From Undaria pinnatifida (taxonomy: Eukaryota > Sar > Phaeophyceae > Laminariales > Alariaceae), in assembly GCA_012845835.1 (NCBI GenBank), contig JABAKD010000016.1, forward strand, positions 5,729,919 to 5,793,918: a DNA stretch of 64,000 bases, in the 5' to 3' direction. A program made the translations under genes and the position numbers. Positions 21,088 through 33,340 of the stretch are shown here, piece by piece; position 1 is the stretch's first letter, and every line of letters starts with the position of its first letter. The notes beneath the pieces were generated by a model. That model worked only from the letters and a program-made list of their open reading frames with translations. It was not told the DNA's origin and searched no databases.

Positions 21088-24000
21088 TCATGCCGTGAAC
21101 TCGCTGATTAGTTTGAGGAGGTAGCGGTGCCTGTGCTTATCGAGATACTTGGTGCCGATGGCAGCGACCTGGTCTTCCATCTTCACGTAGTTGATGGCGA
21201 TTCTTCCTTTCTTGACTACTTGTAGCTCCTGGGTGAAAAAGTACCGCAGAGCTGTAGGTCCGGTTTCCAGCCACGTGCAGAGTCGAGGTGTTGTCGATGT
21301 ATATTGGTACATGTTGGTTATATAGCACTACCCACTGGCCCACGTAGTCACGTGACTCCGTAGCTCAGTGGGTAGTGCTATTTAACCAACAAAATATATG
21401 TTTGCCTTCGAGTCCCACCGACTTCATATTTCCGCTTTTTTCTGGGACAAGCAAAAAGGAAATAACGTCTTTGCGAGCGTGCGCGCTGGAGACGTGAATG
21501 GCTATGATAGTTTGCTCTTGAGTAGCACGGTAGTGCGTGGCGAGGGGAGAGAGCCCATGAGATCCCTGTTACGAAGTCGGTGAGAATCAATTGGCGGACT
21601 CGCAAACATATCTTTTGTTTGTTATATAGCACTACCTACTGGTCTACGTAGTCACGTGACTCCGTAGCTCAGTGGGTAGTGCTATATAACCAACAGTACA
21701 CAGTCGAAGCGCGTTCCGAATCCCAGTTATTGCATCATGTTTGAACAGAACACCGCCTCCTTCATCGCTAACGCCGCGGCCACTAGCTCTTCCTCCGTAG
21801 TGAACTGCGCCGCCAGCCCCTGCATCGCCACCTTGAAGCTCAGCGGAGCATTTGAAAGGAAGACAATGTATGAAAACGTTGACTTGCCGTTATCGGGGTT
21901 GTTGCCCCAGTTGCGTCCGAAAAGGCCGTCAACTTGAATCCCTTTTTCCTATAGGTGATGGAGAAATCCACCGTCCCGGCCAGGTACCGAAGTAGGTGTT
22001 TTGACGCCGCCATGTGTGCTTTGGAGGTTTGGGCATCGCCCTCGCCAATTGGTTGATGGCGTACAAGATGTCGTAGCGAGTCACCTGTCCGAAGTACATT
22101 ACGCTGCCCGTGATGGCCTGGAAACGCTGCTTCTCCTCCTTGCTCAGAAGCCTCTCCTCCGGCTGGTCCAGTGAAAGCTCTCTTCCCACACCAGGTGTGT
22201 GCGCAGGACTGTAGCTTGCCATGCCGTACCGCTCCGGTAGGGACTTGGTGTAGGTTTCCTGCGAAATGGTCACCGTCCCTTCTCACGGTCACGGATGACG
22301 CCCATCCCGAGCATGGGCGACACGTCTCCCATATCCGTCATTGGGAAACGGCTTATCAGATTTGCTTGATTCGCCTGATTACGGTGAAGTCTTCCCCAAG
22401 GGTTAGAACATCGTCGACGAACAGGGTCAGGATGATGATGTCGCTGCCCTCCGAGTAGCTGTAGACGCACGGGTCCGACGTGAGACTTTTGAAGCCGATT
22501 TCCACCAGATGTTCGTCGATTGTGTTCCACCAATTGGTTGAGCTCTGACGAAGGCCATTCAAGCTTTTAAGAAGTCTCATGACCATTGGAACTCCGTTTT
22601 CGTCGAAATCTTCGTATCCGGGTGCCATCTTGACGTACACCTTCCTCCGTGACATCGGCATTCAGAAACGCGGTGTTGTGTTCTAGCTGCCAGCACTCCA
22701 GATTGTATTCCGCCGCTATCGCCAGTACCATGCAAATGCTCTGGATCTTTCAAACAAGAGCAAACGTTCTGCTGCAATCAACGCCAGGCAATTGGCCCCA
22801 CCCAAGTACAACAACGCGCCCCTTGTACGGGTTGTCGGCCTTGACTTTGTAGACCCATCGACTGCCGATAATCTTGTGTCCTGTGGGGACAGCGGTCATC
22901 GGCAGGAGGGTATAGACTTTGTTCCTTTTTAGGCTTGCCACTTCCTTATCTGGGGCCGCCTTCCACTGCGCCTTGGTCGGCAGGGTCATGGCTTCTTTCA
23001 AAGTGTTGAGAATTATTTCCATGTTCTCCCCCGCCGAACAGTGTCAAACGTTGGTCGACAGATAGTGAAGCATGGCCATTATCACCAGAGCACGGGTGAT
23101 TGCAGCCAGAACGCCGACGATACAGCCGCGAGGCTCCAGTTCCTGGACTGGTCCTTCCTCGATCGTAAAGCCGGGCCGCCAGTCTCCTCTTGGCTGAGGC
23201 CGCCGAAAGATCCGAACAGCCCGCTGGTGTCGTCTGATTCATCTGTGGGCCCGAATGGCCAGAAAGCTTCTTGCTCAACCGGTCCTTCTACCGCGGTAAA
23301 CGAGACAGGCTGGTCGGGGTCATAAGAAGCGACATAGTTTGCGCTCCCGTTTGCATTGCTAAATTGGTGCGGATGCTGCATTCGGCAATCCGCGTCGCTG
23401 TGCGTAGTGGACCTATGGAAGTAACATCACTGCTTTCCGTCACTCCTTCTCCTCGCGCCTCCGGGTGCTGCTTTGACTTGCCGGGGCGTGTGCTGTAAAC
23501 GGTGGACATGTTGGTCCCACTGACGGGGCCCACGCTGGTGCTCTTTTTCCTTCAGGAGGGTGCGGTTTTGTATGGCGTGTCCGAGTCCTTTGCAGTAGGT
23601 GCACTGCACGTTACACCGTTGTGTCCCACCACCTGCATGGCAATGCCGCGACCGACGACCGCCTTCGCGTTGGAAGGACGCGAAAGGTTGTCGACGTACA
23701 TGGTGTGTACCATGTGCCGGATGTCGTCCTGCCCAAAGTCTCGCCTCTCGTAGCTGGCGGTTAGTACTCTCTCGTGTTCAGTGGGGAGAGCACGTAAAAT
23801 AGTATCCTCGTACCTCTCGTCATGCACCGTCTGCCCCATTTCCTGAAGTAGGTAACGGCATTCGTCCAGGATGAAGAAAAGGTCGTCCGGATTTTGCCCT
23901 GGCTTCATTTTGGTGTTCACGAGCTTCTCATTGCACGCCCTTCTGCCCTCCTTAGTGTGGCCGTTGACTGATCCTACGATACCCCCTCCCGAAACCAGCG

Positions 24001-24600
24001 ATTTTTTTTAACGAACGTTTCATGGCTTCTCGACTCGAAGAAGGTTGCTAATAAATCAAGGTCTCCATATAATTTTTCTTGTTTGCAATGGACTATCGAA
24101 CAATGATGTGGGGGTGGTAAGGGGCACCGTATTCCAGGAGGTACGGCCGGGAACTGGTTTCAAAACCGGCGATTTCGTTAAAGAAAAGTTGTGGGGGCTA
24201 TCGTAGAACGACTCCGTTGTATTTTTTAGTGAGAACCTTCCACGCCGCCTGTCCGTGCCCCGCTCCATCTTCCGGCCGCTTGCCCTCAATTTTTTTAATG
24301 ATATCGTTGGCGGAGCCGGGTATGGTGAGAAGTAGCACGCTCCAGAGATCTTGGTTTGCTTGAGTCACTGTCCACTCAGCGATGACATCAAGCGTTGATG
24401 TGCCGGCGCTACTCAGCGTAGATGACGGCTGGACCTTGCCTTGAAACGACTTGAAGACGGGCTTGCTGCAAGAGCGAAAGGCAGAAACGAAGCTTGCTCT
24501 TGTACTCATGGAAAGTAGCTTTTGTCCTGGCGGCGAAGACCGGACAGTTCTTGATAACTGCCTGGGTGTTGTTGGACGCAACGATCTCCATGGGGACTAC
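21088..24600 (-). pseudogene. Copia gag-pol remnants
   Basis: Minus-strand pieces in order are: gag-like (24198-24581 and 23552-23920, with NPDDLFFILDECRYLL), a reverse transcriptase start (22750-23022, with the IGSRWVYKVK box), the catalytic part (22356-22661, with LNGLRQS and FVDDVL), an RNase H linker (21840-22292, KHLLRYLAGTVDFSI) and the RNase H end (21088-21312, KYLDKHRHRYL). Gag, RT and RNase H are seen; a convincing integrase is not. It is a fossil with several breaks. A 384-bp element is inserted at 21312. Confidence 0.85.
21312..21695. mobile_element. 384-bp miniature element with palindromic tRNA-like ends
   Basis: Two 80-bp terminal repeats (21312-21391 and 21616-21695) begin TGTTGGTTATATAGC or a close variant and end AACCAACA. 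A 5-bp duplication GTACA flanks it at 21307-21311 and 21696-21700. Each terminal repeat is itself a near palindrome, and the bases inside both repeats are also inverted copies (ATATGTTTGC near 21397 and GCAAACATAT near 21602). The half CCGTAGCTCAGTGGGTAGTG matches a tRNA A box, and CTTCGAGTCCC near 21407 is B-box-like. TG...CA ends and the 5-bp duplication fit a TRIM, but the palindromy fits a foldback. Confidence 0.8.
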
Positions 24601-25648
24601 TTGTACTTGGCGCTAAAGGACGGTCTGCTCCTCCTTCGGCGATATATATAAGGGGCTTCACCGGCGGCCTGAACGGCCACAGGTCCAGACTGGCGTGATG
24701 CCCAAAATATTAGTAGCAGCTATGGATGTAGTGAAAGATGGCGGTCAGACTTATTGCCAAGAGTTGAGAGTGCTCTCTACAGGTGGCGAATTCGTTTGGT
24801 ATGAAGACCGCCAGAAATCGTAGATCGCCTTCTAAAAAACTACGCACTCCGTAGTATGCGCGATCGAGGTATCACATACAGTTTGCAAAGATAACTTTCA
24901 GGAAATGAAGTACGCTCACAGCTGATGTTTTCCACGACCTCGACTCCCTTCGATCTCTTGGCCGGAGACCGACTCAGCGGGTTCATAAGGAAAGCTTGGC
25001 AATTGAAATATTCGAGAGAGTGGGAGAGTGCTACTGCTGTTGTAGTGCGCATCAGTGTGCTGGCGATGGTCGTGGCAGCTGGTGAGCGGTGGGCGACAAC
25101 ACCCCCAAAAAATGGGACATAGCGGGCGCTCTGTCCCGCACCGCGAAGCACAACAGCACAGCTGCTGTTTTTTGCACCAACAGGTACACATATTGAGGTG
25201 TGAAAGGACACACGATTCGTACGCGTGAATCACTCCGTTCAAGACAACCTGCACGCATCAAAAGCAAACAGCAACGAACAACAACAAAACACAACCCCGC
25301 ATACAAAAGAGATTATGTCTGTGGAATCGGTGGAATCACCATTTTCTCGATCGACTGCTGGATTGTCGATTGTCGACCGACTGATGACTGGAACACAGCA
25401 CAGCAGTTGTTGTGAAAAATGGCGTCGAACTTGCACCCATGCAGATGCATAGCAAGATCTTAGGTGCCAAGTATCATGCCTCAACATCCCCGTTGGTATT
25501 GCCTGCTGCAGTGGCCCATGCCCCGAGCCCTCGTCCCAGTTGTCGCGAGTTGCAGGCTATACGCCTTGTCCAAAAAAACAAAAAAGGAACCTCGCAGAGG
25601 TCTCCCATGTTTGCTGACACATAGCACACGCATGACATCACTACATAC
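24601..25648. other. Leader or inserted DNA, no gene recognised
   Basis: The 5' leader of the Copia fossil should start here, but the sequence does not match the leader beside the 35537 LTR. No protein family is visible. A minus-strand acceptor-like TGCGTGCAG near 25250 precedes a short open frame, too weak to call an exon. Confidence 0.4.
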
Positions 25649-25830
25649 GTCATCGCGACGAAACGTGAACGGCGTGTTTGCTCTGGGCGGGCGAAGCATG
25701 TCGTAGATCTCGACCTTGCCATCGCCCGCACAGGTCCCCACGAGGTCGGCGCCAGCAGAGCGGCCGACCCTCCCGGGGGACCGGAGGTCGGAGAGCACGC
25801 CCCCGAAGAAATCGCGACAAAATGCAGTTC
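25649..25830 (-). pseudogene. Orphan exon of a WD40-like host gene
   Basis: The 182-bp minus-strand exon is bounded by CCGCTCGTCGCAG upstream and a GTATGT donor downstream. It encodes about 60 residues including GADLVGTCAGDGKVEIYDM, which fits one WD40 blade (GH...D-x-x-V-x-I-W-like end). Neighbouring exons are not found in the surrounding repeats. It lies inside the swollen Copia fossil, so it is probably a captured or stranded exon. The family assignment rests on a single blade-like motif and is tentative. Confidence 0.45.
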
Positions 25831-28640
25831 CTGCGACGAGCGGTGTGGGTCAAAACGCTGAGCGTAAGAACAAAAAGAGATTCATAGGTATACATGAATA
25901 TATATGATCATTACTTTTGGGGGGGATTCGGTCAGAAGTTTTTTTCCGTCTCGGCCTCAGTATGCGATTCTCGGAACTGGAATTCTCGGTCAAACAGTTT
26001 CTTCCGAGCGCCGTCTTCGGGGGGCGGCTCAAACACCTCTCGCCCTCCCGTGTCCGTTCCGCACCTGGCCGGGATCGGGTACGTGGACTGAACGAGACAA
26101 GTGAGAAGTGCGCAGTTTTTTTGTATTTTCGGTGGTATACGCCCTAGCTATTCTTGGATCTTGGCATATGCAGAGCTTGAAGGAAAAAAACATATGAGAA
26201 AACATTTATTTCCAAGTTGGCATAATTTCCGAATTGATTGGCTTCTTATTTCGTCCCCACCAAACTGTTTTTCATGGTCACACCTCGAAGCGTTTGGTCT
26301 ACTGTCGTACGACTGCTGCGTCGTTGCTTTTCGATATCGGATTTCACGGTTAAATACCTGTGTTTGAACGTTCGTTGTCTTCGAGGGGGGGCGTTCCCTA
26401 CCCAACGACATCATTACACCTAGCGTCCGCGCTGGTTCTTCATCCTAGAGAGATACTTCGAAGTATAACTTATTATGTGGTCACAGACTGTAAGGCAGAG
26501 TAAACCAAACAATCGCAATTAATCAAGGTACAAAGCAAGTGAAATGCTAGCGTATCGGGTACGAGAACACAACAAAACAGGCCAGACAACGACGAAAATA
26601 GAAAACAAACACATCGAACGGAGTCGCTTTTAAAAATCGCAGTACGAGAAACAATGTATGGTGAGCCTTTTTCATCGCCGCTCCAATGAGTCGTTGCGTA
26701 TATATTGGTACACGATCCACCATCCATCTTTCAAGACCGCATAATATATATCCCACACTAATTCCATGTATGTTTATCCCAACAAACGAAACGTGGATGG
26801 ACTTCTAAAGGTAGGTGTGATTATCAAGGTAGTAGTGTTTCGAACGCTTTGTTGTGTGGTTGCAAGAATTGCGCTGGCTGCTGACTGTTGTTGTTGCTGG
26901 TCAATCCGTTCGGCACCTCGACGTGAACGCGGATGAATGCTGAGCGAAACAAGCGAGAAGCGCGCAAAATGTTGTATTTTGAACGGTACTCCTCAGTTTT
27001 TCTTCGGATCTTGGTGTATGGAGAGGTTGATAAAATAAAACTTGGCAAGACACAATTTCCAAATTGGCGTCATATTTTGTCCCAAAACAAATAACAATTA
27101 CGAACTGTAAAAAAATCCCCATGGTACTGCGGTAGGTAACATAGTAGTGCATTTGTTTATTGAATTTCGGCAGGTACACGTACATACATGGATATAGACG
27201 TGGCAAGCGCACGCATGACTAAAACGAGAAGGAGGTAGTAGTGATTGCGATTATTGCCCCAGAAAAAAGCCACAAAGCAGCATTGCGAGTTGCTGTGTCC
27301 CCAGGGCCTCGAGGGTGGTATTATACAAGTTCGGGCAAATCGACATGGTTTGTACTCTCGTGCAAGTAATATAGGTACGTACGAGTAAGACCACGCACAG
27401 CGATGCTCTATTACACACAACATGCTTTTTGTCTGTGACATACTTTATAGCATGGGGAAAGGGTGTACCAAAAAACAGGGAATACATTTTCGACACAAAA
27501 AACGAGGGGAAAAATAATCCTTCCTCCTGTTGTTAAGCTGCGCCACGCGAAGGTCCGAGTAAGTAGACAGTGTCCACGGAAGAAACCAGTGAGTGGCATG
27601 CATTCGTCCCGATATCGCATCGTTTGGTGTTTTTTTTCCCTGAGAAGACTCTTTGGAGAAATATATAGGCGGTGTGTGGATGGCGTGCTTTGTTGTTGCT
27701 GTGGTTGTTTGCCGGTCACGTGCAAGCGGTCGTGTTGGTGCGTAACTGACGAATAAGTTTATGTTGCTTCGTATTTGACGTGGTCCTTGCTGCTGATTGC
27801 TGATTGATCATCTTCTTGTGATTTTTTCTTATCTTTTTGGCACACTTCTACTTTCCAGCTTCTAGACATACAAGCCGTGATCACAGGTGTCGTCCCTCCC
27901 CCCCCCCCGGTTATTGCCTTCATTTTTTTTTGCGCATACGGTTCAGCACCCAATGATCGTCGATTTTGCATCGAGTGTTGCTAACTCACGCTCTCGCGCT
28001 TTGCGCAAGTCAATTAGTGCACAAGAAAAAGTCCCACGAAAATGTATACGAGTACGAACTCGGGGTGATTCGAACTCACGAAATTGACCTATACCAGGCA
28101 CGAGGATAACCTGATACGCCATTGGGGCAGTGAGTGATATAGAGCCGGGGTCGCCCCGGTGGTCTAGTGGGGTTACACTCGAATACTACTATTAATACTA
28201 GCGTTGGTTCTTGAGTTAAATAACCACCGTTGTGAGCTTTGTTGGCTTTATTTATTTGCAGAAATAAATGTGAAAGAAATGATAAACTAACTGCTAAAAT
28301 CGCCTAGCAGCGTGGGCAGGTACAATTCGACGCGAATCGACGAGGGAAGAAAATACTGAATTATTCTCGCAATAAAAATTAGGGCATGTACCATAGTGGG
28401 GAGGGGGGGCGGGAGCCCGCTATATGACCCCGGATCAGAGTTATACCACTGGGAGGGCGAGAGGATTGAGCATAACAGTAAATGGGATGGGAAAAAGAAA
28501 ATAAGTGAAGTGTATTACTGCTGCTGTAATAATATGATACCCAAGCAAGTCGCACCGATCCACTCGATCTGAATCGACTGCTGTATACTATGCAATTGGT
28601 CCATGTACAACTTCTCTAATCACAGGCCAGTATGAAATGA
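25831..28640. other. Repeat-derived DNA with no gene
   Basis: A repeat at 25920-26230 (CGAGCGCCGTCTTCGGGGGG core) recurs at 30655-31100, and its later part again at 26895-27080. The rest is A+T-rich with chance frames. A C-run lies at 27895-27908. The small tRNA-like pieces near 28050-28200 are listed separately. Confidence 0.5.
28048..28200. other. tRNA-like relics, both strands
   Basis: On the minus strand at about 28052-28130, CCCCAATGGCGTATCAGG (A-box-like) is followed by GAGTTCGAATC (B-box-like), but the anticodon arm does not fold well. On the plus strand at about 28152-28185, CCCCGGTGGTCTAGTGG matches the 5' half of tRNA-Glu/Asp and then loses similarity. These look like decayed tRNA genes or SINE heads rather than working tRNAs. 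Confidence 0.45.
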
Positions 28641-28689
28641 TAGTCATTGAACTTGCTGAACATCTTAGTGAGTGGTAGTTTCCTCTATC

Positions 28690-30614
28690 CACGAACCCCG
28701 GCCGTGCCGATCCATCGAAGGTTGGGTTACACTGTGCCCGGTGGTATCGAGACAGGGGGTCAATTAAAATGTCCGCGTACCGCGGGATTGGGGTATACGA
28801 ATGAAAAATTAGCAGTCAGTCTCGATAGTTGCCCAATTTTTTTCCAGTTGTAAATACCTTGAAGGATTTCTGAACCGGGGTTGGACCCTGTTCTGTGGCG
28901 CTGGCGTCGTATACGAACCTCAGCTAGCTAAGGCTTCCACACCGTGCGGTGTGGTGTCGACCCCGGAGGAGGAGGTTTTCGTCCCCGGTTTGTTGGAGTT
29001 GATGGGGTATGGAAGGATTTATGGAACGGCGGTGGAGCCCTATCCTCATCGGGTGCGTCGGAACGCCCCCCGCCCGTTTGCTGGCCTATCTCCTCCCCGG
29101 GTGTCCCTGGCTCTACGACCTGCACAGCCACTCAACGACAAGCCAACGTTAATAACAGATGATTGTCGCACCATCGCGCGGGGCTATGTCGACCCGCGGG
29201 AAAAATCGGTTATTGTCCCCGGTTTGTCAGGATTTCTGAAACGAGCACGGGACTTTATACCCTCCCATAGTGGCGGTGCCCTTATGTCCAAGCCCCAGCC
29301 AATCAGCGGTATGCCAGTATGGTTGGGGTTCCACGTCGTGCGGAGTGGTGTCGACACGGGAGGTCATCGCTATTGTTCCCGCGTTTTTGGGGCGGTAGAG
29401 ATTCGGGGGATTCATGAATCGGGGATTGGACCCTATCTTTCCCGTGTGCGACAGAAATGCCCCCCATTGATGGGCCTCTATCCGCCTAGGACGACGCTGT
29501 GGAGCTCGAATCAATCAGCGATTAGCCAACGGGATTGGGGTTTTCTCACCGTGCAGGGGGGTGCCGACCCGAGAAAGCTCGGTTTGCTTCCCCGGTTGAT
29601 GGAAGTTGTAAAGGTGTGGAACGACCTCTGGACCGGGGATGGGACCCTATATCCTCCCGAGGTGGAGCTGGCTCAACATGCGAACCATGGCCAAGCAGAA
29701 CATCGGCCGGTGGGGTTGGGATTTCCACGCCGTGCGGGGAGGTATCAACCCGGATGATATCCGTGTTCGTCCCCGGGTTGTCGGAGTTGTCGATGTGTGG
29801 ATGGATTCCTATTCCGGCATGTGACCCTATCGTGCCCGGGGGACGCCTACTTTGTGTATGAATCCTGACCAATGAGCGATCAGACCAAAATGACATTTTT
29901 TATTTTCGTCTATAAAAACGCGAGTCTGAAATTCTTAGCTGTCATAATCGTAAGCGCGCTGTAGTCACGTACTGTATCTACAAGAAGTGAGCGATCTACA
30001 ATGCTAGAAACAAGCAGCAGCATGGCAATAATAGCATTCGGGGAGTTTAATGACGAAGGCAGCCATACCACCGTGTTTCGCGCCTGGAACAACGCCAGTA
30101 CGTCTCTCCACGATCAGACAATACACAGACAGTCGATCTAGGAGGCTCGGATCTAGATTATACTATTATATCATGCATTGTATATTTCAGAATCTGGCTC
30201 AGTGCGCGCCTCTCAGTGGCTACGAAAATAACACGCAGCGGACATGGTCAGTCATCTTACTGGCCCCGGATGCTTGATTGAGTAAAAATATCGTAAGAAA
30301 CGCACTCGACACGTTTCGTCGCAAGACTAAAGGGTCAGTCGGCGTGTGCTTTGATTATCCGATCGAAATCTGATGAATGAAGCTCGGAATCGGATTCACT
30401 TAAAAAACGGTAGCTATTAATAGTAGTACATTGTTATGATTGTTAGTCTATATAGAACTCTTGGCATTACGTTACATAATGTAAGCGCAGACTATGATTT
30501 GTGTGGTAACTTTTTTTACTCTACCAAGTATTGAATCGAACAATTCGAAGTGCTGCCCTGCCCTGCCCGAAGCATGGGTGCCGGCGTACGCCGGCACCCA
30601 TGCGGAGCCCTTGT
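28690..30614 (+). mobile_element. Hairpin-ended repeat element, copy A (family HP)
   Basis: The left part is a tandem array of about 190-bp units, with unit starts near 28934, 29160, 29325, 29535 and 29715, each with a TTGGGGTTTCCACACCGTG-like head. The right part (29830-30614) is unique and matches copy B at 34330-35095. It has CTCTTGGCATT at 30459-30469, a perfect 32-bp palindrome at 30572-30603, and the terminus AGCCCTTGT at 30614. The left end is unclear. A tandem core plus a 3' hairpin resembles non-autonomous Helentron (DINE-1-like) elements. No protein is encoded. Confidence 0.65.
30572..30603. repeat. Perfect 32-bp palindrome near element end
   Basis: The sequence starts GCATGGGTGCCGGCGT and reads the same on the other strand. 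It lies 11 bp before the shared terminus of element copy A. The partner in copy B (35060-35084) is a shorter, imperfect hairpin with the same arms. Confidence 0.95.
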
Positions 30615-30654
30615 ATATATATATATATATAATGATTTTTTTTTCTGAGGGGAC

Positions 30655-31100
30655 AGGGACTTGGTCAGAAGTTTATTTCTTCTAGGCCTCAGTATAGGAT
30701 TCTCGAAGCTGGAATTTCTCGGTCAAATCGCTTCGTTCGAGCGCCGTCTTCGGGGGGCGGCTCCAACGCCCCTCACTCTGCCTTATCCGTTTCGAAACTC
30801 GACGTGAACGGGGATGGGGGCTGAGCGAGATGAGGGAGAAGTTTAAAAAATGTTGTATTTTGAGGAGGCAATCTCTAGCCTTCGGTTGTATCTTGACGTC
30901 TGCAGCGTCTGCAGAGCGTGATAGTTTCAAAAATTGGCATCATTTCCAAACGGTAGCTGCTAAAGTTTTGAATTTTGCGGTGGTATACTTTCGAGATTTT
31001 GTTTTACTTGACGTCTGCAGATCTTGAACGAATAAAACACGGGAAACGGTTTTTTAAATCGCATTTTAAATGGCATCATTTCCTAATTGACATCATTTGC
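30655..31100. repeat. Dispersed repeat shared with 25920-26230 and 26895-27080
   Basis: Shared blocks are GGTCAGAAGTTT, GAGCGCCGTCTTCGGGG and CGACGTGAACG. Order and spacing are kept, divergence is high. No coding is visible. The element type is unknown. Confidence 0.65.
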
Positions 31101-31129
31101 AAACTCCTCTCCCAGGCAACCAGATATAG

Positions 31130-33340
31130 GCTCAAAATCGATTTTTGCGCGACGTATTATGCAAATGTCTAGCCAAATTGCGACCGCGTAAATAATGCGA
31201 GAATAGTTAGGCTTCGACCCAATAGGCAAACGTTTTTACGTGACCTTTTATGCAAATAACTAGCCAAATTGCAACCGCGTAAATAATTGCGAGGTCGTTA
31301 GTTAGGCTTTGACCCAATAGGCGAATGAAATCGGGATTTTCAGCCTCTTTTTTCGGGGTCGCATAAGCGACCAAGAGGCGATTATGCGGGCAAGTATTCC
31401 GAATTGAATTGTTGCCCTATGCAAGCGAGTAGCATGCCAAAAATCGCGCAATTAATTGCGAGGTGGTTAGTTTGGCTTTGACCCAATAGGCAAATTAAAT
31501 CGGGATTTTCAGCCTCTTTTTTCGGGGTCGCATAAGCGACCAAGAGGTGATAATGCGGGTAAGAATTCCATGAAATAAAAATGAAAAGGAAAACAAACAA
31601 TAGGAGTTGTGAAGAATGTGATGCGAGAAGATTAGAAAGGCTGCAAAACAAGCAACATAACGCGTATTACACCGGTAGTAGATCGCTCTAATTCGTCCTT
31701 TTATAATGCGTTTGGTGCTGTTCAAGTGTTTCTCAATTTGAGCGTGCTTTGTCTGCGCGTCAACCTGATATAGGCTCAAAATCGTTTTTTTGCGCGACCT
31801 ATTATGCAATTGACCAGTGTGAAATTAATAGGTGGGGGACACAGAGTGCCCCCTGCAGGTCTGCCAATTGAGCAGGTCCTCGGAGTACTCACTTTCGTTC
31901 CTTCGTAGAGATGTAGCTTTATTCGTTTCCACCAGAGCCCGGGATAGCTTCTGAGATCGGAGGCGCGTGCCTCCGATCTAATTCCTAACTTCCTCGAATA
32001 TAAACCGCCAACCTTATCATACGAAACCCATCCAAATGATCTCAAATTCGGATACCTACAGGCCTTTCGAGGCCGTATCTTAACACCAGCCAAATTACGA
32101 CCGCGTAAATAGCTGCGAGGTCGTTGGTTAGGCTTTGACCCAATAGGCGAATGAAATCGGGATTTTCAGGCTCTATTTTCGGGGTCGCATAAGCGGGATT
32201 TTCAGCCTCTATTTTCGGGGTTGCATAAAATATCAAGAGGTGATAATGCGGACAAGAATTCCATGAAACAAAAATGAAAAGGAAAACAAACGATAGGAGT
32301 TGTGCAGAATGTGGTGCAAGAAGATTAAAAAGGCTGCAAGACGAAAATCATACGTCCACAAGAACGCGTATTGAACAGGTAGAAAATATCGCTCTAATTC
32401 GTCCGTTTATATTGCGTTTGGTGCTGTTCAAGCGTTTCTCATTTCAAGCGTGCTTGGTCTGCATGTCAACCTGATATAGCCTCAAAATCGTTTTTTGCGC
32501 GAGCTATTATGCAAATAACTAGCCACATTGCGACGGCCTATTATTATGCAAATAGCTAGCCAAATTGCGACCGCGTAAACAATTGCGAGGTCGTCAGTTA
32601 GGCTTAACCCAACAGGCGAATTAAATCGGGATTTTCAGCCTCTATTTTCAGGGTCGCATAAGCGACCAAGAGGTGATAATGCGGGCAAGAATTCCATTAA
32701 ACAAAAATGAAAAGGAAAACAAACCATAGGAGTTGTGAAGAATGTGATACGAGAAGATTAGAAAGGCTGCAAGACGAATAACATACGTCCACAACAACGC
32801 GATTTACACCACCAGTAGTAGATTATTCTAATTCGTCTTTTTATGTTATTGCGTTTGGTGCTGTTCACGTGTTTCTCATTTTGAGCGCGCTTGGTCTGCA
32901 CGTCAACCTGATATTGGCTCAAAATCGTTTTTTGCGCGACCTATTATGCAAATAACCAGCCAAATTGCGGCCGCGTAAATAATTGCGAGGTCGTTAGTTA
33001 GGCTGAGACAAAAAATGGCGAATAAAACCGGGATTTTCAGCCTCTTTTTTGGATTCGCATAAGCAACCAAAATGAGGTGATTATGTGGGCAAGTATTCCG
33101 AATTGAAATGTTGCCCTATGCAAGCGAACAGCACGCCAAAAACCGCGAAAATAATTGTGAGCTTTTAGCTAGGCTTTGGCCCAACAGGCGAATCAAATCG
33201 GGATTTCCAGCCTCTTTTTTCGGGGTGGCATAAGTGACCAAGAGGTGATCACGCGGGCAAGAATTTCATGTAACAAAAATGAAAGGAAAACAAACGATAG
33301 AAGTTGTGAATAGTATTCCATGATTATTCGACCATTACGC
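31130..33340. repeat. Complex satellite-like array
   Basis: The block CAAATTGCGACCGCGTAAAT followed by GCGAGGTCGTTAG recurs at about 31155, 31265, 32090, 32558 and 32958. TTTTCAGCCTCTTTTTTCGG recurs near 31340, 31507, 32168, 32635, 33035 and 33207. AAACAAACGATAGGAGTTGT recurs near 31590, 32285, 32718 and 33290. Unit lengths are irregular, roughly 400-600 bp with shorter internal duplications. No protein is recognised. Confidence 0.8.

Noticed and set aside
28951-29757. 268-residue plus-strand frame and minus-strand partners
   Set aside because: The frame follows the 190-bp tandem units and is not kept in copy B.
31130-33340. CRISPR-like array
   Set aside because: Repeat blocks are long, diverged and irregularly spaced, in eukaryotic DNA with introns; there are no uniform spacers.
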